Of a stretch of DNA of 64,000 nucleotides, positions 8,241-16,206 are shown piece after piece (within the stretch, counting starts at the first letter, position 1; each line of letters begins with the position of its first letter). Where the stretch lies: the NCBI GenBank assembly GCA_949283375.1, contig CASDSM010000028.1:1-64000 (forward strand), written 5' to 3'. The stretch comes from an uncultured Eubacteriales bacterium (lineage in GTDB: Bacteria; Bacillota; Clostridia; Oscillospirales; Oscillospiraceae). The translations under genes were made by a program, and so were the position numbers. Under the pieces are notes generated by a model. The model saw only the letters and a program-made list of their open reading frames with translations. It was not told where the DNA came from and made no database searches.

Positions 8241-8903
8241 ATGCCGATTGCCTTGGAGGTCTGGGGGGATTACGCCTGCTTTACCCGCCCTGAAATGAAG
8301 GTGGAGCGGGTGAGCTATGACGTAATGACCCCATCGGCAGCCCGGGGATTGATTGAGGCCATCTATTGGCACCCTGGCATGCGGTGGCGCATTGACCGCA
8401 TCCATGTCTGCGCCCCCATCCGCTTTACCAATCTCCGGCGCAATGAGGTCAAATCCACCCTGCCTGCCCGTACCGCCCAAAGGGTGATGGAGCGGGGGAG
8501 CGGGACGCTGTACATCAACGCCTCGGCGGAGATTCAGCAGCGGGCCGCCCTGCTGCTGCGGAAGGTCCACTATGTGATCGAGGCCCATTTCGAGATGACA
8601 GAAAAGGCCGCGCCGGGGGACAACCCGGGGAAATTTCAAGACATGGTAAAGCGGCGGATCCAGAGGGGGCAGTCCTATCATCAGCCCTGTTTCGGCTGCC
8701 GGGAATTTCCGGCCCACTTCCGCTGGTGCGGGGAGATTCCCGCCTGCCCGGAGGAATTGAAGGGGGAGCGCGACCTGGGCTGGATGCTCTACGACCTGGA
8801 CTATAGCGATCCACGGCAGATCACCCCCCTCTTTTTCCGGGGGATGCTGCGCGACGGCGTGCTGGAGGTCCCGCCGTGGGACAGCGAGGAGGTGCGGCGA
8901 TGA
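8241..8903 (+). CDS. cas5c: Cas5c (Cas5d), crRNA-processing Cascade subunit
   Basis: A 220-residue protein with GGAAAGGAG ahead of the ATG at 8241. The N-terminus (LEVWGDYACFTRPEMKVERV, then MTPSAARGLIEAIYW) is typical of the I-C Cas5 family, which replaces Cas6 by cutting the pre-crRNA itself and then caps the 5' handle. The later block LLRKVHYVIEAHFEM includes the Lys/His region where the catalytic residues of Cas5d lie in Bacillus halodurans. Its stop overlaps the cas8c start (ATGA at 8900-8903), indicating translational coupling. It appears full length, so pre-crRNA could still be processed if an array exists elsewhere. Confidence 0.95.
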   Translation: MPIALEVWGDYACFTRPEMKVERVSYDVMTPSAARGLIEAIYWHPGMRWRIDRIHVCAPIRFTNLRRNEVKSTLPARTAQRVMERGSGTLYINASAEIQQRAALLLRKVHYVIEAHFEMTEKAAPGDNPGKFQDMVKRRIQRGQSYHQPCFGCREFPAHFRWCGEIPACPEELKGERDLGWMLYDLDYSDPRQITPLFFRGMLRDGVLEVPPWDSEEVRR

Positions 8904-10633
8904 TTTTGCAGGCGCTGACCCAATACTACCAGACGTTGGCGGACAGCGGCAAAATTTCCCCGCCGGGTTGGGGAGAGGTAAAAGTCTCTTATGCGCTGTG
9001 CATCGGAGCGGACGGCGCGCTGGAGCAGGTCGTGCCAGTCCAGACAGAGCAGTTGAAAGGGAAAAAGACGATCCTGGCCCCGCGGCTGATGCGGCTTCCC
9101 GCTCCGGTGAAGCGCTCGAGCGGGGTGGTGGCCAATTTCCTCTGCGATAACGCCGGTTATCTGCTGGGGGTGGACAACAAGGGGAAGCCCCAGCGGGCGC
9201 TGGAGTGCTTTGCCGCCTGTAAGGCGCTCCACGAGCGCCTCCTGGGAGAGGTGGACTCCCCTGCCGCCAGGGCGGTGCTGGCCTTTTTCCAGTCTTGGCA
9301 GCCGCAGGAAGCGCTGGGGCATCCTGCGCTCGCGCCTCATGGAACGGAGCTTCTGGGCGGAGCGAATCTGGTGTTTCGATATGACGGAGCCTTTGTCCAG
9401 GAAGACCCGTCCATCCGCCAGGCGTGGGACGCCCACTATCAGTCGTCGGGCGATGGTCCGCAGATGATCTGCCTGGTCACCGGGGAGCGGGGGCCGGTGG
9501 AGGCGGTCCATCCCTCCATCAAAAATGTGGCCGGGGCGCAGTCCAGCGGCGCGGCGCTGGTGTCCTTCAATGCGCCGGCCTTCTGTTCCTATGGGAAGGA
9601 GCAGAGCTTCAATGCCCCCACCGGCAGATATGCCGCCTTTGCCTACACCACCGCCCTCAACCACCTGCTCGCCGACCGGGAGCACGTCTATCGGATGGGG
9701 GATGCCGCCGTGGTCTGCTGGGCCAAATGCGGCGGAGATGTCTATCAAAATATCATGGGCCATATGTGCTTTGGGCAAAAACCCGCCTATGCGCTGTCAG
9801 ATCTGCAAGGGGCGCTAAAGGCGCTGTGCAGGGGAAATGCGGTGGAGCTGGATGGAACGCTGCTGGATCCTGATATGGAGTTTTATATTCTGGGCCTTTC
9901 CCCCAATGCCGCCCGCCTCTCGGTGCGCTTTTTCCTGCGCGACAGCTTTGGAACGTTCCTGCGCAACGCCCAGGCGCATCAGCAGCGGCTGGAGATCGCA
10001 AGGCCCGCCTATGATCCGTTTGACACCATCCCCCTGTGGAAGCTGCTCGATGAGACCGTCAATCAGAACAGCAGGGACAAGACCCCGGCGCCCAATCTGG
10101 CCGGAGAGGTGCTGCGGGCCGTGCTCACCGACACCCGTTACCCGGCGACCCTGCTCAACGGCGTGGTCCTGCGCATCCGGGCAGAGCGCAGGGTGACCCG
10201 CGGCCGCGCCGCCATTCTCAAGGCCTATTATTTGAAGAATATACATGCCGACGTGCCAAAGGAGGTTTTGACCGTGTCCCTCAATCCAGACAGCACCAAT
10301 ATCCCCTATAACCTGGGGCGGCTGTTCTCCCTGCTGGAGGCCGTGCAGTCTGCCGCCAATCCCGGCATCAACACTACCATAAAGGACAAGTATTTCAACT
10401 CAGCCGCCGCCACCCCGGCCATTGTGTTTCCGGTGCTGGTGAACCTGGCGCAGAAGCATTTGAAAAAGCTGGACGGCGGTTTGCGCGCCCATTACAACAG
10501 GCAAATCCTGGAGCTGTTTTCCAAGCTGGGGGAAAGCTATCCCCAGCGCATGAGTCTGCCTCAGCAGGGCTGTTTCCAGCTTGGCTACTACCACCAAACG
10601 CAGAAGCGCTATGAGAAAAAGGAGGAAAAATAA
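8900..10633 (+). CDS. cas8c: Cas8c (Csd1), large Cascade subunit
   Basis: A 577-residue protein starting in the ATGA overlap with cas5c. It carries family features of Csd1: ANFLCDNAGYLLGVD near residue 75, CLVTGERGPVEAVHPSIKNVAGAQSSGAALVSFN near 200 (the segments G-x-x-S-S-G-A and SFN), and a helical C-terminus (LFSLLEAVQ, TTIKDKYFNSA) corresponding to the internally translated Cas11c small subunit of I-C systems. The large subunit recognises the PAM and completes the crRNA-guided complex. Its length is normal. It is followed one base later by the cas7 ATG. Confidence 0.93.
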   Translation: MILQALTQYYQTLADSGKISPPGWGEVKVSYALCIGADGALEQVVPVQTEQLKGKKTILAPRLMRLPAPVKRSSGVVANFLCDNAGYLLGVDNKGKPQRALECFAACKALHERLLGEVDSPAARAVLAFFQSWQPQEALGHPALAPHGTELLGGANLVFRYDGAFVQEDPSIRQAWDAHYQSSGDGPQMICLVTGERGPVEAVHPSIKNVAGAQSSGAALVSFNAPAFCSYGKEQSFNAPTGRYAAFAYTTALNHLLADREHVYRMGDAAVVCWAKCGGDVYQNIMGHMCFGQKPAYALSDLQGALKALCRGNAVELDGTLLDPDMEFYILGLSPNAARLSVRFFLRDSFGTFLRNAQAHQQRLEIARPAYDPFDTIPLWKLLDETVNQNSRDKTPAPNLAGEVLRAVLTDTRYPATLLNGVVLRIRAERRVTRGRAAILKAYYLKNIHADVPKEVLTVSLNPDSTNIPYNLGRLFSLLEAVQSAANPGINTTIKDKYFNSAAATPAIVFPVLVNLAQKHLKKLDGGLRAHYNRQILELFSKLGESYPQRMSLPQQGCFQLGYYHQTQKRYEKKEEK

Positions 10634-10634
10634 C

Positions 10635-11561
10635 ATGTCTGAACCGATCAGGAACCGTTATGAATTTGTCATCCTCTTCGACGTGGAAAACGGAAACCCC
10701 AACGGCGACCCGGACGCCGGAAATATGCCCCGGGTGGACCCGGAGACCGGTCTGGGCCTGGTGACCGATGTGTGCCTCAAGCGGAAGATCCGCAACTATG
10801 TGGAGACGGTGAAGGAGGACGCGCCTGGATATCGGATCTACATCAAGGACGGAGTTCCCCTCAACCGCAGCGATAACGAGGGATTTCTCTCCGCCGGGAT
10901 CGAGAAGGCGGCAGCGCTGAAGCCGGAAGAGCTGAAGAAGAAGGTGAAGGCCCAAAAAGAGGGCGGCTGCCCTGTGGATGAGACCGTGCGCGATTTTATG
11001 ACGGCCAATTTCTTCGATATCCGCACCTTTGGCGCGGTGATGACCACGATGGTAAAAGGTGCGCTGAACTGCGGCCAGGTACGGGGGCCGGTCCAGCTGG
11101 GCTTTGCCCGCAGTGTGGAGCCGGTGACGCCTCAGGAGGTGACCATTACCCGGGTAGCCATCACCACGGAGGGCGACGCCGAGAAGAAGGACACCGAGAT
11201 GGGGCGGAAATATATCGTCCCCTATGGGCTCTACCGCTGTGAGGGCTATATCTCCGCAAATCTTGCCCGCAAGGTCACCGGCTTTTCCGAGGCGGACCTA
11301 GAGCTGCTGTGGGAGGCGATCCTCAATCTGTTTGAGCATGACCGTTCCGCCGCCCGGGGCAAGATGGCGGTGCGGGAGCTGATCGTATTCAAGCATGACA
11401 GTGAGCTGGGCTGTGCGCCCGCCTGGAAGCTCTTTGATGCGGTGACGGTCAGCCGGAAGGACCCGGACAGCACCGCGCCTGCCCGCTCCTATCAGGACTA
11501 CGCCATCTCGGTGAATGAAGCGGCGCTGCCTGCCGGCGTCACCTGTCAGCGCATGGGGTGA
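10635..11561 (+). CDS. cas7: Cas7c (Csd2), Cascade backbone subunit
   Basis: A 308-residue protein from the ATG at 10635, preceded by GGAGG. The N-terminus NRYEFVILFDVENGNPNGDPD is the Csd2/Csh2 signature; TFGAVMT, GQVRGPVQLGFARS and MGRKYIVPYGLYRCEG are further conserved blocks. Several copies line the crRNA and form the filament that holds target DNA. The stop overlaps a GTG start for cas4 (GTGA at 11558-11561). The gene is complete. Confidence 0.95.
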   Translation: MSEPIRNRYEFVILFDVENGNPNGDPDAGNMPRVDPETGLGLVTDVCLKRKIRNYVETVKEDAPGYRIYIKDGVPLNRSDNEGFLSAGIEKAAALKPEELKKKVKAQKEGGCPVDETVRDFMTANFFDIRTFGAVMTTMVKGALNCGQVRGPVQLGFARSVEPVTPQEVTITRVAITTEGDAEKKDTEMGRKYIVPYGLYRCEGYISANLARKVTGFSEADLELLWEAILNLFEHDRSAARGKMAVRELIVFKHDSELGCAPAWKLFDAVTVSRKDPDSTAPARSYQDYAISVNEAALPAGVTCQRMG

Positions 11562-12219
11562 TCTATGCAGAGGAGGATCACCTCCAGTTGTCCGGCCTGC
11601 AGCACTTCGCCTTCTGCCGCCGCCAGTGGGCGCTGATCCATATTGAACAGCAGTGGAAAGAAAACCTGCGCACAGCGGAGGGGCAGCTCTTTCATCGCCG
11701 GGCCCACAGTGAGCAAGCCCGGGAGCACAGGGGGAATGTCCTGATCCTGCGGGGACTGTCCGTGTCCTCCCGCGTCCTTGGGGTCTCCGGACAGTGCGAT
11801 GTGGTGGAGTTCCGCGCATCCCCGACGGGGTCCCGCTCCGGGGGGAGGACGGGCTTTGGACCCCGTTTCCCGTGGAGTATAAGCGCGGCGCCCCCAAGCC
11901 CCACCAGGCCGACGAGCTGCAGCTTTGCGCAAAGGCCATGTGCCTGGAGGAGATGCTCTGCTGCGCCATCCCGGAGGGGGCCCTCTTCTACGGCGCGACC
12001 CGGCGGCGGACAGCGCCGCCCTTCTCCGCGCAACTGCGGAGCCAGGTGCGGGAGATGCTGGAGGAGATGCATCAGCTCTACCGCAAGGCATATACGCCCA
12101 AGGTCAGGCGTTCCAAATCCTGTAACGCCTGCTCCCTGCAGGAGCTTTGCCTGCCTGGCCTGATGAAGGGGAACGATGTGGATGCCTATCTGCGCCAGGC
12201 GATGGAGGTGGAACCATGA
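11558..12219 (+). pseudogene. cas4: cas4 exonuclease, frameshifted at about 11815
   Basis: From the GTG at 11558 the protein reads LSGLQHFAFCRRQWALIHIEQQW and reaches GQCDVVEF, then leaves the Cas4 frame. The second frame resumes with IPDGVPLRGEDGLWTPFPVEYKRG and ends with the cysteine cluster SCNACSLQELCLPGL. All iron-sulphur cysteines and the nuclease Asp/Glu/Lys (DVVEF, VEYK) are therefore present but in two frames. Removing two bases from the CGCGC at about 11813-11817, or adding one, restores a normal protein of about 220 residues. Cas4 trims and orients prespacers. The cause may be mutation or an assembly indel. The end overlaps the cas1 ATG. Confidence 0.85.
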
Positions 12220-12938
12220 GACATCTGCTCAACACCCTGTTTGTGACCTCGGAGGATATTTATCTCTCCCTGGACGGCGAAAATGTGGTGGCGAACCGGG
12301 AAAAGACGGCGGTGGCCCGCTATCCCCTCCACACCCTGTCCGGAATCCTCACCTTTTCCTATGCCGGAGCTTCGCCCTCCCTGATGGGGGCCTGTGCCCA
12401 GCGAGGGATCTCCCTTTCCTTCTGTACGCCCCGGGGGAAATTCCTCGCCCGTGTGACCGGCGAGTCCAACGGAAATGTATTGCTCAGACGCGCCCAATAC
12501 CGGATGGCGGACGCCCCCGCGCAAAGTTGCGCCATCGCCCGGGCTATGGTGTTCGGCAAGGTCCACAATGCCCGCTGGAGCATTGAGCGGACCCGCCGGG
12601 ATCATGGCCTCCGGGTGGATGACCAGCGGCTGGAAGAGGTATCCGGGCAGTTGAAGGCCCTGCTGCCGCAGCTGCTGAAGGAGACGGCTCTGGACCGTCT
12701 GCGGGGACTGGAGGGAGCCGGGGCCACCGCCTATTTTGGCGTATTCCATCAACTGATTTTGGGAGATCGGACGCTGTTTCACTTTGAGACGCGCAGCCGC
12801 CGGCCGCCCCTTGACCCGGCGAATGCCCTGCTCTCCTTTGCCTACAGCCTGCTGTCCCATGACTGTGCCTGGGCCCTGGAGAGTGTGGGACTGGACTCCT
12901 GTGTGGGGTTTCTCCACCGGGACCGGCCGGGCCGCTGA
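12216..12938 (+). pseudogene. cas1: cas1 integrase, C-terminally truncated
   Basis: A 240-residue reading frame starting in an ATGA overlap with cas4. It follows type I-C Cas1 from MRHLLNTLFVTSEDIYLSLDGENVV to GFLHRDRPGR and then stops, about 100 residues early. Two of the three metal-binding residues are visible (Glu166 in LEGAGATAYF, His234 in GFLH); the third, an acidic residue in the missing 'LDLMEEFRP' region, is gone. The codon after the break is TGA, and the very next bases encode the interior of cas2 in another frame. A deletion has thus removed the cas1 3' end and the cas2 5' end. Spacer integration by this copy should be impossible. Confidence 0.93.
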
Positions 12939-13113
12939 TGTCAATACGGAAGATGCCGCTGGCCGCAGGCGACTGCGCCAGATCGCCCGGCAATGTGTCA
13001 ACTACGGGCAGCGGGTGCAGTGTTCTGTGTTCGAATGCCTGCTGGACGCAGCACAGGGCAAGCTGCTCCAGGCCAAACTGCTGTCCATTATGGATCAGGA
13101 AAAGGACAGCCTG
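12937..13113 (+). pseudogene. cas2: cas2 internal fragment
   Basis: In frame from 12937 the sequence encodes DVNTEDAAGRRRLRQIARQC, then VNYGQRVQCSVFECLLD and ends at MDQEKDSL. This is residues of about 9-67 of a I-C Cas2. The first strand (normally 'MLVLVTY') and its start codon are missing, as is the C-terminal third; after DSL the sequence runs within 16 bases into a CRISPR repeat. It is a remnant with breaks on both sides. Confidence 0.9.
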
Positions 13114-13129
13114 CAAAAGTCTAATTTGC

Positions 13130-13162
13130 GTCGCTCCCCTCGCGGGGAGCGTAGGTTGAAGC
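13130..13162 (+). CRISPR. single degenerate type I-C repeat, relic of a lost array
   Basis: The first 23 bases (GTCGCTCCCC, TCGC, GGGGAGCGT) are the palindromic core of the usual 33-nt I-C repeat, while the last ten (AGGTTGAAGC) differ from the common GGATTGAAAT tail in several places. No second copy occurs 60-75 bases downstream, so no spacer can be defined. Degeneracy at the 3' end is typical of the leader-distal terminal repeat. The array, leader and the end of cas2 have been lost together. The following 13163-13420 has no gene; a long stem (AAAGGTGCGT/ACGCACCCTTT, 13257-13310) may be a terminator. Confidence 0.8.
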
Positions 13163-13420
13163 GGCATCTCCTCCCATCGGCCGCTCCCCCCGATGAAGGA
13201 GGGCTCGGCAATCGCTGCCCTGCAGGAGCGGTAAATGGACGCAAAAAGAGCGCGTAAAAGGTGCGTCTTCGCACGGGGCGCCGGCCCCGGACGGCAACGC
13301 ACCCTTTCCCCTGCTCATGAGGCGTGCATGGAGCGCGGGCGGACCTGCGGGCATTTCTGCGATATAAGCCCACATATCCCTCTTTTCTGCCCTCTGTCCC
13401 ATACTTCAGACAGCGATTGA

Positions 13421-13449
13421 TTGAAAATTGCAAATACCCCTGATATAAT
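13421..13449 (+). promoter_or_regulatory. sigma-A-type promoter of the hsd operon
   Basis: TTGAAA (13421-13426) and TATAAT (13444-13449) are exactly 17 bases apart, about 100 bases ahead of hsdM. The local sequence is AT-rich in contrast to its surroundings. Confidence 0.7.
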
Positions 13450-13550
13450 GTTTCATGTGTAATTGTACTTATCAGAACTTTTCGGCGGGAGCAGCCCGAA
13501 GTGGGAGAGACGGCTCCTGACCAGCGCCATCAGCTCGGAGGGAACAGATC

Positions 13551-15083
13551 ATGATCACAGGCGTCATCAAGAATAAGGTGGATAAGATTTGGACGGACAT
13601 CTGGGCCGGGGGGATCGCCAACCCCCTGACGGTCATCGAGCAGCTCACCTACCTGATGTTCATCCGCTCCCTGGATGAAAAGGAGCTGGAGGCGGAGGAG
13701 TTCGAGGCCATGACCGGCGAGCGGATGGAGAAAATCTTTCCCCAGACCCCGTCCGGCCAGTCCATGCGCTGGAGCAAGTTCAAAAACAGCGACGCCCGGC
13801 AGATTTTCGATGTGATCTCCCAGCGGGTATTTCCCGCCATCAAGCGCATGAAGTACGGACGGCTGCCCGACTTTGACGAGCGGGGCGATCTGGTGGAGAT
13901 ACCGGACGAGCCCGGAAAGCCGGACGAGCGCACCACGGCCTTTGCCCGCTATATGAGCAATGCCATGTTCCTCATCCCCACCCCCCAGCTCTTGCAGAAG
14001 GTCATCACCGGGCTGGACGACCTCTATGAGCACGACATTGCGGAGCTGGATATGCAGGGCGACCTCTATGAGTATATGCTCGGCAAGCTCTCCGCGGCGG
14101 GCCAGAATGGGCAGTTCCGCACCCCCAAGCACATCCGGGAGATGATGGTGGAGCTGCTGCGGCCGACGCCGGACGACACCATCTGCGACCCCGCCTGCGG
14201 GACGGCCGGCTTCCTCGTCTCCGCCTCGGAGTACATCCGCCGTCACTTTGAAGACGAGATGACCTCAGAGCAGTGGGAACATTTTGCAGGGCCGGCCTTC
14301 ACCGGCTTTGATACGGACTATACCATGCTCCGCATCTCCGCCATGAACCTGATGCTCCACTCCATCAGCCACCCGGAGATCGACTACAAGGACAGCGTAT
14401 CCAAACAAAATCAGATCACCGAGCAGTTCACCATCTGCCTGGCAAATCCCCCCTTCAAAGGGAGCATTGACGCCGAGAGCATCCACGACAATCTGAAGGC
14501 GGTCACCAACACGAAAAAGACCGAGCTGCTCTTTGTGGCCCTGTTTCTGCGGATGCTGAAAAAGGGCGGCCGGTGCGCCTGCATCGTGCCGGACGGGGTG
14601 CTGTTCGGCTCCTCCTCCGCCCACAAGGCCCTGCGCAGGGAATTGGTGGAGCATCACCAGCTCCGGGCGGTGATCTCCATGCCCTCCGGCGTGTTCAAGC
14701 CCTACGCCGGGGTGTCCACCGCCGTGCTGGTGTTCACCAAGACCGGCGCGGGCGGGACGGACCAGGTGTGGTTCTATGATATGAGGGCGGACGGCTACAG
14801 TCTGGATGACAAGCGCGCGGAGATCGCGCAGAGCGACATCCCGGACATCATCCAGCGCTTCCACCACCCGGAGCAGGAGGCAGAGCGGGAGCGCACCGAG
14901 CAGAGCTTCTTCGTCCCCAAGGAGGAGATCGTGGCCGGCGGCTATGACCTCTCCATCAACAAGTATAAGAAGACGGTATATGTGCCGGTGGAGTATCCGC
15001 CCACCAGCGAGATTCTGGACGAGCTGGAGGCGCTGGAGCAGGAGATCGCGGCAGGGCTGAGAGAGTTGAGGGGGATGGTGTGA
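13551..15083 (+). CDS. hsdM: type I restriction-modification DNA methyltransferase HsdM
   Basis: A 510-residue protein of normal length. The N-terminal helical HsdM domain (IKNKVDKIWTDIW, LTYLMFIRSLDEKE) is followed by the N6-adenine methyltransferase domain: SAM-binding motif DPACGTAGFLV starting at Asp213 and catalytic NPPF at Asn299. FRTPKHIREMMVEL precedes motif I as in the family. It methylates adenine in the sequence set by HsdS and is also required for cleavage by the whole complex. A good promoter lies upstream, and its TGA overlaps the hsdS ATG (TGATG at 15081-15085). Confidence 0.96.
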   Translation: MITGVIKNKVDKIWTDIWAGGIANPLTVIEQLTYLMFIRSLDEKELEAEEFEAMTGERMEKIFPQTPSGQSMRWSKFKNSDARQIFDVISQRVFPAIKRMKYGRLPDFDERGDLVEIPDEPGKPDERTTAFARYMSNAMFLIPTPQLLQKVITGLDDLYEHDIAELDMQGDLYEYMLGKLSAAGQNGQFRTPKHIREMMVELLRPTPDDTICDPACGTAGFLVSASEYIRRHFEDEMTSEQWEHFAGPAFTGFDTDYTMLRISAMNLMLHSISHPEIDYKDSVSKQNQITEQFTICLANPPFKGSIDAESIHDNLKAVTNTKKTELLFVALFLRMLKKGGRCACIVPDGVLFGSSSAHKALRRELVEHHQLRAVISMPSGVFKPYAGVSTAVLVFTKTGAGGTDQVWFYDMRADGYSLDDKRAEIAQSDIPDIIQRFHHPEQEAERERTEQSFFVPKEEIVAGGYDLSINKYKKTVYVPVEYPPTSEILDELEALEQEIAAGLRELRGMV

Positions 15084-16156
15084 TGGCGAGGTTTAGGGAT
15101 ATCTTTTCCGACGAGACAAAGCGGGGCTGTAAGCTACAGACAAATGAATACTTGCCTTCGGGGAAATATCCCATTATTGATCAAGGTCAAGCACAAGTTG
15201 TTGGCTATACCAATTTGGAAAACGGTTTATTTACAGATGTGCCAGTCATTGTTTTTGGAGATCATACCCGAATTATAAAGTATGTTGACAGCCCTTTTTT
15301 CTTGGGAGCGGACGGAGTAAAAGTCCTGAAGGTCAAGGTGGACGACGCAGATTACAAATACCTGTTCTACTGTCTTCAAAATGCCAAGATTCCTGATACG
15401 GGGTATAATAGACACTTTAAATGGCTGAAAGAAGTGAATATACCGCTTCCTGATCTGGCTGAACAGCGCAAAATTGCGGCGGTGCTGGACAAGGTCAGCG
15501 GCCTGATTGCCAAACGCCGCCAGCAGATGGCGAAGCTGGATGAGCTTGTGAAATCCAGATTTTTCGAGATGTTTGGTGACCTAAAATTGAATCCAAAGGG
15601 ATGGCCAGTTTTACCATTTCCAGAGTTTGCTGAAATCGATGGCAACATGACTACTGATTACGAAAAGTATGCGGATTACCCACACATTGGTATCGACAGC
15701 ATTGAGAAAGGGACTGGCGAATTAAAAGGTTATCGCACGGTTCGTGAGGACGGGGTAATTAGCGGGAAATACATATTTACCTCGCAGCACATTATTTATA
15801 GCAAAATCCGTCCGAATCTAAATAAAGTGGCTTTGCCAAATTTCGACGGATTGTGTTCTGCAGATGCGTATCCGATACTGCCGAACCACAAAAACTGCAA
15901 CAGAGTATTCCTTGCAGTTGCCATGCGGTCGGAATACTACTTAGAATATATATTGCAGTTCAGTTCACGCACCAATCTGCCAAAGGTAAACAGAAAAGAC
16001 ATGGAGGGATTTCGCATGCCATTGCCTCCATTGGAGCTTCAACAGCAATTCGCCGCTTTCGTCGCCCGGGTCGAAAAATCAAAATTGGCAGTTCAGAAGG
16101 GGCTGCGAGAGCTGGAGATATTGAAAAAATCCCTGATGCAGCAGTATTTTGGCTGA
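15083..16156 (+). CDS. hsdS: type I restriction-modification specificity subunit HsdS
   Basis: A 357-residue protein from the ATG at 15083, with GAGGGG in front. It has two target-recognition domains, each ending in a conserved helix: NIPLPDLAEQRKIAAVLDKV near residues 115-135, and MPLPPLELQQQFAAFVARV near 313-331. The subunit reads the two half-sites of the target sequence. The recognition domains (about 15100-15460 and 15590-16010) are clearly more AT-rich than the flanking hsdM and hsdR, consistent with exchange of recognition domains by horizontal transfer. The target cannot be predicted from sequence alone. Confidence 0.95.
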   Translation: MARFRDIFSDETKRGCKLQTNEYLPSGKYPIIDQGQAQVVGYTNLENGLFTDVPVIVFGDHTRIIKYVDSPFFLGADGVKVLKVKVDDADYKYLFYCLQNAKIPDTGYNRHFKWLKEVNIPLPDLAEQRKIAAVLDKVSGLIAKRRQQMAKLDELVKSRFFEMFGDLKLNPKGWPVLPFPEFAEIDGNMTTDYEKYADYPHIGIDSIEKGTGELKGYRTVREDGVISGKYIFTSQHIIYSKIRPNLNKVALPNFDGLCSADAYPILPNHKNCNRVFLAVAMRSEYYLEYILQFSSRTNLPKVNRKDMEGFRMPLPPLELQQQFAAFVARVEKSKLAVQKGLRELEILKKSLMQQYFG

Positions 16157-16206
16157 ACGTACCGGCGGGCGCGGCCGGTTTTGGCGCCCGGACAGGAGTG
16201 GATGAG

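Noticed and set aside
8876-8899. Earlier start for cas8c inside cas5c
   Set aside because: The ATG at 8900 in the ATGA overlap fits operon coupling and family length; the earlier codon has no ribosome site.
12784-13257. A single gene reading through the cas1 end and cas2 in frame
   Set aside because: The first part is an out-of-frame reading of cas1; only codons from 12937 to 13113 resemble a protein family.
13163-13260. More CRISPR repeats after the relic
   Set aside because: Only CG-rich fragments such as CGCTCCCCCC recur; no full repeat appears at the expected spacing.
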